NCBI GenBank assembly: GCA_019916065.1
Contig: CM034241.1
Span: forward strand, 11,321,223-11,385,222
Direction: 5' to 3'
DNA length: 64,000 bases
Source of the DNA: Vitellaria paradoxa
Taxonomy: Eukaryota > Streptophyta > Magnoliopsida > Ericales > Sapotaceae
In this document: positions 54,499-64,000 of the stretch, in pieces
Position numbering within the stretch: position 1 is the stretch's first letter
How the letters are laid out: each line of letters starts with the position of its first letter
The notes under the pieces: model-generated
What the model was told of the DNA's origin: nothing
Database searches by the model: none
The model's input: only the letters and a program-made list of their open reading frames with translations
Translations under genes and position numbers: made by a program

Positions 54499-54990
54499 AA
54501 CGGAAAACTTGAAGAAAAAAGAGGATTAACTCACCGGAAATGAAGGACGACGGGAAGGGTGAAAGCTTGCGAAGACGAAAGTTCAGAGGAAAAAAAGCAA
54601 GAGAAATCTGTAGACTCAAATCGCAGAAAAGAGGTAAGAGAAGATTAATCAGGTATATATGTATATGTGTATGTATCTCTGAGGGAAATCGAAACGTTTC
54701 CAATGAAAAGGCAATGGGCGGTAAAAATGGCATTTATTACCGCCCCAATTTTCAAATTTCTGACCATTCACGTTTTAACACCTCGTATCTGGGAAACCGC
54801 GTAAGCGGCGCAGCAGATGAAAAGCTGAAAGGGCACTGCGCGTGTCGTCACGAGGAGAGAGAAAAGTCCAATCAGATTTGATACGCGTCAGGGACATACT
54901 AAACGACAAACTGCGTAGGAGGGTTGAAGGATCAGGGAGGTAAGGTTATTCTGCTCTGCTACTCTGCTCGGAAAATATCTTTTCTCGACC
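54499..54990 (-). promoter_or_regulatory. Probable promoter and 5' leader of the antisense gene
   Basis: Noncoding between the antisense ATG and the polypurine tract. A minus-strand TATA-like tract (ACACATATACATATATAC, about 54652-54673) lies 150-175 bases upstream of the ATG, a suitable distance for a plant promoter. This is positional inference only. Confidence 0.4.
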
Positions 54991-55005
54991 AGAGTGGGGG
55001 CAAAA
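54991..55005 (+). other. Polypurine tract of element F
   Basis: AGAGTGGGGGCAAAA directly before the LTR start TGTTGGGC. Confidence 0.8.
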
Positions 55006-55922
55006 TGTTGGGCATAATAATACTAAAGCTGTACTCTTGCCGAACAGGTTTAGTCCGGTGCCACGTGGCGTGGTGCCGAGCAAATTCACATAAGCCACTT
55101 AGCCACTTGCCGAACACGTTCCGTTTGGACACGTGGCATCTTGCCGAACAACTGATTATTGGCACGAGGGTTCCACGTGAGTGATGTACGTGAGTACACG
55201 ATTTAGAGTTAGTGCTCCAAAGAGTACCCTGAATCTTGACATCAATAAACAATGTATAACCACGTGGCTATAGCCGAGGAATCTAGTTTGCTCGGCATAT
55301 ACGTCGATGGCCAGTAAATGTCAAACTTAGGGCCCACAGCCTTTAAAGAAGGCTCATGACCATAAATGCATTTTAGTTAGGATTGAACTAGGTACTTGTC
55401 TCTGGAAATGTAAGGTACTTGTCTCTGGAAATGTAACTAAATCGGTCTATCTCGTTACGATTCGGTGGCTGATGCGACAAGAAGACAGTATGACCCTGAA
55501 ATTCAGGATGTAATGCCGTGTTAAACCACCAGAAGCATTAAATGAAAGGCACGGTGTATTTATGAGGGGTCTGAGACATTAAATGAAGGGGAAGGGCATT
55601 TAAAGCAAGAGTGTAAAAGAGGAACACGGCAGTGTGCGTAGTGTCGAGTCATAGGTATGCTGTAATCATTACTCAGACCACTATATATGGGTATACAACT
55701 GAATCACGGAGGTAAGCTGACTATTGCCAACTTAAACTTTGACTCCTTTATTTCCAGAAAATTTCTTTTGAGCAACTTGCTGACTTAATCATCGGAGGGT
55801 TTTCCGGCCTGAGACCTCCTCTCCGGCCGTCACCTTTCTTTCTGTCTTTGTTCGGCAGGTCGGCGATTGCATTTCCGGTTGGCGTGGTCAGCGGTTCCGG
55901 CGGTAATTTCTGCTGCCGAACA
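55006..55922 (+). repeat. 3' LTR of Tat element F
   Basis: 917 bp, same length as the 5' LTR and different at one position by eye. Followed by GATCA (55923-55927). The open frames at 54924-55184 and 54959-55252, and their twins in the left LTR, are LTR translations. Confidence 0.97.
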
Positions 55923-55927
55923 GATCA

Positions 55928-58900
55928 GCAAAAACTTGCTCAGCCCACAAATCAACGAACATCGTTTTCAATCGAACCATAATTACACAATTAGATAGCA
56001 ATTTGCCGCATGGGCCAGGTTGAGCTATTTGTGGTTAGGAGATGTCAGATAAAAACTTCTTAAGGAAAATGTCATTTTATTGTAAGATATAAGTTACATC
56101 ACCAAAATGATTTTAAAAAAATATCTAATATTTAGGTAGAGAATTTTTTTTATCGTGTATTTAGAATCTTAGAGATCATGAATTTTTAATGGGGAAAAAA
56201 AAAACTGAATAGAAAAGAAAATGTTTGCATATAATCATATTTTGTGATTAATTAATTAAAAAAATTAGTAAATATCTATTTATTTTCTTTTCATTGTTTT
56301 TACTCCAACCAAAGATTTGAAATAATTTTTTTGTCCTTTTTTTAAACATTTTTTTTTATTTTGTTTTTCCCCCAAAACAAGAAAAAAATGTTTTAGAAAG
56401 AAAAAGAAGTATTAATCCCATAGCAAAAATAAATTCTGTTTAAAAATCGTAAAAAATCATATGAAACTCCACGAGTAGTAAATTAAAAGTGATGGAAAAT
56501 ATATATATATATATATAATGAAAGTATCTTGATTGAATGCGCTTCTGAGTCTTGATGGAATGAATATGACTCAATTTTATATATCATATTATATATATAT
56601 ATAATAGAGTTTGGTAATATCGTTGTGTAACGAAAGATCCAACTTGTACTACAGTTATGATACGCGACACCTAATTATAACTATCTTACGCCACATAAAA
56701 ACTAACTTTCTTTACGATTTTGACACGGGTATAGTTGTGAGATGACACCTAATTAAAGTTATCCTAATTATCTTATAAAAAAATTTGTATTTTACATAAT
56801 TACTATTAATTCACATTTTTAATTATATTCAAACTAAAATGTTTATTAATATCACTTGATATTTTATTTAATCTACACTTCTATTTATCATATAACTTCT
56901 TATTTTTTTACTTTTATTGTTATTTAAAACATGTTCTTATTTTTATTTTTTATTAATTATTATTTAAAACATAATAAATATTATTACTGTTATTAAACAA
57001 AATAATGCAAAAAAAATTTATCCTGTTAAATAAAAGTTTTAAAAATAAATATTATTATTACTATTATTATTAAAAAATAATGAAAAAAATAACTAGCCTG
57101 TTAGATAAAGAATTTAATTTATTGACATGAATTTATAATTATAATTATCTTAATTTATAATTACATAATCTAAAAGGAATCAATATTGTACGTAATTACC
57201 ACTTATTCGCAATTAATCTACATTTCTATTTATCATATAATTTTTTATTTTTTATATTTTATTTATTAAACAAATATAAATTAAAAAATATAAAAATATA
57301 TTATAAATTAAAAAAATAAAATTAGTAATAGATAACATAAACAAGAGATGTGGCTATTTGAAATAATTTTATTTATAGCACATATAATTCTTTTCGATTT
57401 AAAAATACAGAACTTAAAATAATAAAAAGTTATAAAAGATAAAAAAATATCCATAAAATTAGGAGATATGGCAATAATAGAATTTAAAAGAAACAAAAAT
57501 ACATAAAAAAATAAAAAAAATATTGAATCCAAAACTATAAATAAAACTTAAAATAAAGAAAAATTCATGCCAATTTTCAATAGAATTTAGATTTTCAATT
57601 CAATCAAAATAGTATTCTAATCTAAATAGAATAAGAATCTACAAGATCAAAATCATATTCTAATCTAAACAGTATAGGACTCTCCTGCATATAAAATCTA
57701 TAAATAGATACCAAATCTTTTTTTCTTTCAAATTTCTTTGACATTTTTTTATTACAACAATTTTTTCTTCGACTTTGCGATTTGCTTAGTACAGTAATTT
57801 TCTCTTTGACTTATTTTTTAATTAGTTCATTAAAATATATAGGGTTTGGATTTTTTTATTTTATTCTTTCTTTTAATGTGATTATTAAAATATATAAGAT
57901 TTGAGTTTTTTAAATTTTATTTTTCTTAAGTGTGATAGTTAACATTAATTTTTAAATTTTATTATATTTTTCATTATTGATAAAAATTTTAATTTTTTGT
58001 GTATTACAGGATTAATTTGTTCATTCAGAAATATAAGATATGATTTTTTTTTAATTTTTATTATATTTTTTTACCGTGATTGTTGACATAATTTTTTAAA
58101 TTATATTATTTTTTAAATGTTATTAAAATTTAAAATTTTTATGTATTAATTTCAGCAAAAACCTCTTTTATGGTTATTTTTCAATTTGTTTAATGTTTCC
58201 TTAAATTTATTGCTATATTTATTTTTATTAGATGATATTCTTTTACATTAATTTTTTTTGTTTATGTATTTTTTTGGCTTATTTTCAATCCATCAATTCA
58301 AATATATAAGATATATTTTTTTAGATTTTGTCTTACTTTTTAATGTGATTGTTAATTAAATTTATATTATATATATTTTTTATTAGTAAAATTTTAATTG
58401 TTTTACATATCATATTATAAAAAATGTCTCCTATTTGACTTATTTTTCAATTTGTTTATTCAAATATACAAAATATAATTTTAAAATTTGTTCTATTTTT
58501 ATTTAATGTGTTTTCTTAATGTAACTTTTTAGATTTTATTAAAATTTTCATTATGTATTTTATGCAAATAGAAATTTTTATCATTACCCCTTTTATTATC
58601 TATATTTATTATTATGTTAATTTTTTAATTATTATGTCAAGATTAAACATTATAATTCAATTTAGATAAAAATTAAATATTGAGTGATAATTTTATGATC
58701 TTATTAAAAATATAATTTTATGAATTGTTTTTTAAATTTTAGCTATACAATTTAGATAGTTATTATTTTAAAATATATATTTTTAAATATAATTCTCTAA
58801 ATTTAAAATTTTAAAATATATCCATAATTTTATAACATTAAAAATATATATTCAATCCAAACCTATTAGAAATTTTGATCTCATTTATTATTTATTCTAA

Positions 58901-61900
58901 TTATAATTTATCATAATGTTTATCATAATATAAACATAATTTTATCAAATAAAATAAAACATAAATTATTATTTAACAGCATACACTTTTAGAGTTATAA
59001 ATAATTTTAAGATATATTTTTATTTTAATAATTATTAAATTATTTATTATACAAATTTAGAATTATAGTTCAATTCAAATATTATCATCATCATATCTCG
59101 TTATACTTTGGTAATTGAGATCAAATAATATTTAAATTAATAAATTTTATTAATAAAAAGGAAAATAAAAATAATGTAAAAATTAATTTTTAAATTTTTA
59201 TTATTTTACGTATCTAATTTAACATAATATTTCAAATCATTCATATTCTAGAATAATATGATTAAGTGATAATAGTAATTTATTTATCATGTGATATTTT
59301 AATTGATAAAAATAATATTTTTAATTGATTATTAACATAAAGTTTAATTAAAAATGAAAATAAATATATAATATAACAAATCTATGTATCACACAGATTT
59401 AATCACTAGTGTGTGTGTATATATATTTAGGGTATTCAGATCAAATTACATGCATATTAATTAATTCTTGAAACTTTAAAATTAAGAATCATTGGACATT
59501 TTAATTGAATTCAACCAGCTAAACTAATCTCAAGATTTAAAATCTTAAAATCTTATAATATGATAAACAAAAAACATATAAGTTAAATTATAAAAAAAAA
59601 GTAAGAGAGAGAGAAAAAAAATCAAACCGGCATCATTATGTCAAAACGGGCAACATCATGTCAAAAAGGGAATCCAAGTGCAAACTTGAATTTGATTTTT
59701 CTATAAGGCAATAGTAGAACTTCTCTCTTGTAGTCTTTTTCAAATTTAATCGCACAAATATGTGTTATGACATTAATGAAGTTTATTTTCTCAATATGTT
59801 ATAGACAGTTTCAAGAATTTTAATTTTTCATTACAACAAAATTGAAATTTACAATGAATTCATTTATGATCAAAATCAGACTTAGTATTGAAATTTTGAT
59901 TTAGAAACTGTAAACACATTTAAGAACTATAATGATTAATATAATTCTTTAAAAAAAAATAGAATTGAGAAGTACATTAAAACAAGTAATTAACACATTA
60001 TCGATAAGAGGAATATAAATAATTAACAAATTAATTTTTAACAATTACCTTTCTTTGTAACTTTTAAATCGAATTTTGAAAAGGATAAATAAAAAGTTTG
60101 ATAAAGGAATTCAAATTAAATATTGTGAATATGATCTTGCAATTTTACTTACAATACTCAATTTGAAAGTCTTATACTAACCATGATCTTGGCTTCATTG
60201 GGGAGAATGAGAGAGAACCAAATATCGTTAATAACATATATAAATATATATATATATATATATAGTGGCGTAAAGAGAATAACTGCTTGTGGTTGAAATT
60301 GCAAAGAAACTAAGAAACGTTTCAAACAAGATTAGGAAATCTTTTTAAACAAGATTAGGGATACATTTTTGTGGATTTTCAGAAATTTCCACTTTAGTGA
60401 ACATAGAAGATAATTTATTGAAAATTTGAAACTTATTATTATCTAATTTTACCCATTTATGCTCCTATTTATTATAAAAAAATAAATGAATAAATAAATA
60501 ACATTCATTTTTGGAGGGACAGAGGTTTCTTGGGGATTGAATTAAGAAATTCTTTTCAACAAAATTAGAAAATACCTTACCGTTTCCCGCATTTTGACCT
60601 AAAATTATGGAATTCTAATTTCATTGAAACTTAGTGTCAACAGCAAGACTTGTATTTTTACAAAATTCTAAAGGTAGCTTAACTTTATATTTTTACAAAA
60701 TTAATATTTTTGGAAAATTTTATGAATCATGAAAAATCCATTTTTCCCTGAAAACCTAAAATAAAACCAAAAAAAGAATTGAAAGTTGAAATACACACAA
60801 GTTTTTCAGAGATTCAAAGTAAAAAATTCCCAATAGCAAACAAATAACAAAATAAAAAATAAAAATAAATAAGTAAGTAAATGAAAAGGGCCTCAAGTCA
60901 CTTTCAAACTATACAGTGGGGTCATAACACTAATAGAAATTTAAATTCATTTTTGTGAATTTTTGGAATTTCTCAATTTTAGTGTACACAGAAGATAACC
61001 CATTGAAAATTTGAAGCTTATCATTATCTAATTAAATCCATTTGTGCTCCTACTTATTATTAAAAATAAATATATAAAATCCATTTTTGAAGAGAGAGAA
61101 GTTTTGTGGGCGAGTGAAGTATGAAATTCTTTTCAACAAAATTAAAAAATTTCTTAACTTTAATTTTAAATCGTTTCCAACAGCTAGCCTCAGTTACAGA
61201 ATTCTAATCTCTTTGAAATTAGGCGTCAACAACAAAATTTATATTCTTACTAAATTTTAATACAAACTTCAAAAGCTACACAAATTAAGTGTTTAACAAA
61301 ACTCTATGGACTTTAGGAGCTTTTTTGGTAAAAAAAGGCACATGAAATCTAATTTTTATTTAGAGTTTTAAATTATTTTATGAATTATGAAAATTTCATA
61401 TTTTTCCCTAAAAAATTGAAATAAAACAAAGAGAGAATTAATTAGAAATATCAATAGAATAGGTACAAGAGAGTACCGACCCAACCCTACGAAACAATTT
61501 ACTTTAAAACGAAAGAGAAGACTCAGTTTTTAAGTCAAAACTTAAGAAAATAAAATATACTTACTTCAATATATTAACGGTGTTTTGAATGGTAAAAAGT
61601 TAGTATAAATTTATAAAAGTCATAACATCGACATTCGGTCAGTGAGTAAAAATTTTAAATTCTATAAAAATTTATAAAGTTTTGTAGAACTCCAAAAAGG
61701 TTATCATATAAATAATGCTTTTTAAATAATTTATGCGATCCTCTATTCTAGCGAATTATACTGGCCATTGACTTTCTGGATCAATTTATCCTGCTTTGGG
61801 CATTTTGCAATTTTGGTATTTACGAGTATAGTACTTTAGACGTTTAAATTTTAATAATTTCTAGTATTTTTTATCAATTGCTAGTTACGATTATTGGTGT

Positions 61901-62188
61901 GTTTAGTAAAATAATAGTAATTTTCAATAACTTTTAGCAACTTTTTAAAACTTTAAGTGTTTGGTAAAAATTTTAATAACTTTGACAATTTTCAGTAAAT
62001 TTTGACAACTTTTAACAAATTTTAGTAATTTATTAACTTAAGCAAGTTACTATAACTGAATAAAAAAATGACAAAATTTGATAATATTTTGTCAAACAAT
62101 CAAGAAAAACTTTTGCTAGTTCCCCACTAATAATTAGGTTGCCGACGGTTCTTATGTTGCTATTTCTGGTCCCTATCAGCTGTACACT

Positions 62189-62224
<36 letters not shown>

Positions 62225-62394
62225 TTACTCAGGTTCTTAATATAAAAATAACGTTTCAAAAGCCTCCAGTAACAACAAAACAATGCATGAGACACGCAAA
62301 AAATAAATAAATAAATAAATAAATAAAATTGCGATACTTTTGATAAAGCAGTAGGCCAAATGACAGTCCAGATTACTTTTGATGTAGATTTTCA
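55928..62394. other. AT-rich intergenic DNA downstream of the cycloartenol synthase gene
   Basis: About 6.4 kb with no convincing gene. TA microsatellites at 56500-56518 and 60238-60264, AAT repeats at 62189-62222 and AAAT repeats at 62302-62330. A diverged direct duplication can be seen between about 60340-60560 and 60945-61140 (phrases GAAGATAA, CCATTGAAAATTTGAA, TATTATAAAAATAAA recur). A TATA-like phrase CTATAAATAGATA at 57708 resembles an LTR promoter. The last few hundred bases before 62395 should be the 3' untranslated region of the gene. Confidence 0.5.
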
Positions 62395-62505
62395 TTAGGC
62401 CTGAAGCACCTTACAGCGATACTCGCCCAAAGCCCAAATTGGGAAAATGTTTCGATATGCAGAATAAGAAATCATGCAGTTTTTGTTGAAGACCCCCATG
62501 ATTTC
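62395..62505 (-). CDS. CAS1: Cycloartenol synthase, last coding exon
   Basis: The minus strand after a GTGGCAG splice acceptor encodes 36 residues, [20 protein letters not shown] followed by [16 protein letters not shown], and a TAA stop at 62397-62395. This is the conserved C-terminus of plant oxidosqualene cyclases; the wording [10 protein letters not shown] and [11 protein letters not shown] is that of cycloartenol synthase rather than beta-amyrin or lupeol synthases. The enzyme cyclises 2,3-oxidosqualene to cycloartenol, the first committed step to plant sterols, at the ER membrane. The exon is phase 0, 111 bases, and joins in frame to the exon at 63853-63936. No damage is seen. Confidence 0.88.
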   Translation of the reverse strand, partial: EIMGVFNKNCMISYSAYRNIFPIWALGEYRCKVLQA

Positions 62506-63852
62506 CTGCCACAGAGAGAGAGAAAGAGAGAGAGAGAGTGAGAGAGGGAAGAATCAAAATCAAAACAATAATGAAAAACCTTAGTAAAAAATTCAACATT
62601 AAGATGAACTTATTTGTCACACAAAAGTGAAGAACTTCCCCTTGTTTAATATTAATTTACATTCTCAAATAATCTATTGATTTACTAAAACTTCATGATA
62701 ATAGGAGCCGTGACCCACACTGATACAAAAAATTGGAAATATCGTTCCACATACCAGTAAAGCAAGTGGAACTTTTCAAAAGTCATCGCCTGCTTCTATA
62801 AAAATACATTTAAATTTCAATGAATGTTTATAGCCCAAATCAGTCAATAATATCAGAATCCAATAAGGTCCAACTTGCAGCTGACAGCTCCTAACTTTAA
62901 TGCCTCTAGGAAGATTTGTTTTCGCTAATTAGCCCCTTTCAAAAGATGTTACATAATATATATATATATATATATCATTGGAAAGTACTTATATATAAAA
63001 AATTACATAAGGTATGCAAAGAAACTAGGCACAAGCCCCTTGCCCTTACAACTTATCAAAATTTCAGCATGCCAGCAGTAGCCAGCTTAACCTACTTAAC
63101 AGAAAGCTTCTAACCAAGCAACGCTTTGATAACCAATATACAAGACAACTATATTTTTAGAACATGAAGATCAACCAATGTATATTTGGTTCAAAATTTC
63201 CCATCTATTGCATTGCCGGGTTTGAGTCCCCAGTATTCCCAGAATTTAAACCAAGTCATATTGCAGGTTGAAAAACATTTGCATTTACAACATGTCATAG
63301 AAAACAATTTATTTACTTCTTGAATATGGAGTCTTAACGTTCCAATTAATAGAAATATACTTTCTACTCAATTCTCAACGTATCTCGTTAGTGTAGTTCT
63401 TTACAAAACTTGCGTGACAGAAGGAAAAACGAAGCTTTTCTAAGCAGTCTTTTTCTCAGTGTTGCATTTCACTATGTACAGATATATGCATAGATAAGCT
63501 TCCTATTTCTCTGAGCAGTATTTTTTGAAAGTGTTTCATTTCATTTTGTATCTACATGTATTCCACAACATTGCAATTCCACAAAAGATGAAGTGACATT
63601 AGGCATAATTTTGCAAGGTTACAATCTTTAAGTTCATGCAAATTGCAAAAATAACATAATAGCACCATATAAATTTTGAGAAATGCACAAAAATGATTCA
63701 TCTAGTCAAAGAAAGCCCTGAATTTGTTCCTTTCTTTATTTGGAAGGCAAATGTTCTAGAAATAGGTGGTTATAGAGGTGTGGTTATAGAGGTTTGGGTA
63801 ATATCAAGACTTTCCAGTCAAGTATGCCAGGCAGATTGCATTGCAGAATTAC
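62506..63852 (-). other. Last intron of the cycloartenol synthase gene
   Basis: 1347 bases with GTAATT donor and GTGGCAG acceptor, AT-rich, no coding content. The acceptor is preceded on the minus strand by a long CT microsatellite (62511-62549), which serves as its polypyrimidine tract. A TA microsatellite is at 62957-62976. Frames inside (62916-63113, 63693-63977) are not genes; the second overlaps the exon on the wrong strand. Confidence 0.8.
62511..62549 (+). repeat. GA/CT microsatellite at the splice acceptor
   Basis: Imperfect (GA)n on the plus strand, (CT)n on the minus strand, ending five bases from the AG of the last intron of the cycloartenol synthase gene. Confidence 0.85.
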
Positions 63853-63936
63853 CTCCTGTGGAAAATCACCATCCTCCATTTGAGAATTTACTAAAAATCT
63901 TGCTGCACGGTGCAATGGTGATGGGTCTCTCTCGGC
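63853..63936 (-). CDS. CAS1: Cycloartenol synthase, penultimate coding exon
   Basis: 84 bases (28 codons, phase 0 at both ends) between a TTTTTGGTCAG acceptor and a GAG|GTAATT donor. It encodes [20 protein letters not shown] and EDGDFPQE, the oxidosqualene cyclase block that precedes the final exon and includes a QW-type repeat region (QMEDGDFP). Spliced to the next exon it reads DFPQE-EIMGVF, as in the family. The rest of the gene lies beyond the right edge of the window, since the gene runs leftward. Confidence 0.88.
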
Positions 63937-64000
63937 CTGACCAAAAATACAAATACATCTTCAGGAGAAGTATATGATCAACTACAGTAAAACCGATTAA
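63937..64000 (-). other. Part of an upstream intron of the cycloartenol synthase gene
   Basis: The minus strand reads as intron sequence up to the acceptor TTTGGTCAG at 63937; no coding match before the window ends. Confidence 0.7.

Larger units (their letters stand above)
43572..55922 (+). mobile_element. Element F: young, structurally complete Tat-lineage Ty3/gypsy retrotransposon
   Basis: 12351 bp flanked by a perfect GATCA duplication (43567-43571 and 55923-55927). It contains identical-length LTRs, a TGGCGCCCACCGTGGGG primer site, gag, pol with protease, reverse transcriptase, two RNase H domains and integrase, a long 3' region with a 113-bp tandem array, an antisense spliced gene, and a polypurine tract. 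The second RNase H and the extra antisense gene are hallmarks of the Tat group. One difference between 917-bp LTRs implies insertion on the scale of tens of thousands of years at usual plant rates. Confidence 0.95.

Noticed and set aside
54924..55252. Frames crossing the polypurine tract into the right LTR
   Set aside because: The LTR part is identical to the left LTR frames at 43561-43818 and has no protein similarity.
63693..63977. Plus-strand 94-codon frame at the right edge
   Set aside because: It is antisense to the cycloartenol synthase exon at 63853-63936, which has far better support.

Overview
This window looks like intergenic DNA from a eudicot-type plant nuclear genome. It is AT-rich and packed with nested LTR retrotransposons. 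I find one convincing host gene: the last two coding exons of a cycloartenol synthase gene on the minus strand at the right edge (62395-63936). The assignment rests on intron-flanked exons that read as the conserved C-terminus of plant oxidosqualene cyclases, and on the plant-specific transposon families present (Tekay and Tat gypsy, Tork-like copia, Cassandra 5S-carrying LTRs, Helitron). I cannot name the species.

Layout: 1-2644 is AT-rich DNA without genes. 2645-19099 is a nest of old elements. A decayed minus-strand Tekay-type chromovirus (element A, about 4371-10658) has its 5' LTR interrupted at 10658 by the LTR of a second minus-strand Tekay-type chromovirus (element B, 10659-17555). 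The upstream end of B abuts a Cassandra-type LTR with a 5S rRNA-like segment (17558-17864) where a gypsy LTR is expected. A second Cassandra-type LTR (2840-3366) sits next to an inverted fragment of LTR A, and a tRNA-related SINE candidate follows at 3503. 17865-19099 is a plus-strand gypsy LTR remnant. 20161-21849 has both structural ends of a non-autonomous Helitron. 22136-26326 is a decayed minus-strand copia element with a 246-bp foreign insert in its pol gene. 28573-30704 is an internally deleted plus-strand chromovirus that keeps a chromodomain. 30945-37501 is a decayed plus-strand copia element with a perfect 5-bp target duplication (ATAAA). 37502-43566 is AT-rich with tandem repeats and one LTR-like promoter region.

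43572-55922 is the highlight: a structurally complete, very young Tat-lineage gypsy element. Its two 917-bp LTRs differ at one position that I found by eye, and it is flanked by the target duplication GATCA. It carries gag, a 1373-codon pol frame with protease, reverse transcriptase, two RNase H domains and integrase, a 113-bp minisatellite, and an antisense spliced gene (51904-54498). That gene has a transposase_28-like N-terminus, a coiled-coil C-terminus and two consistent introns.

55923-62394 is AT-rich with no gene seen; the cycloartenol synthase 3' end follows. The elements A to E do not encode working proteins. The Tat element could be recently active, but its gag-pol frame switch and an in-frame stop in the antisense gene need checking.
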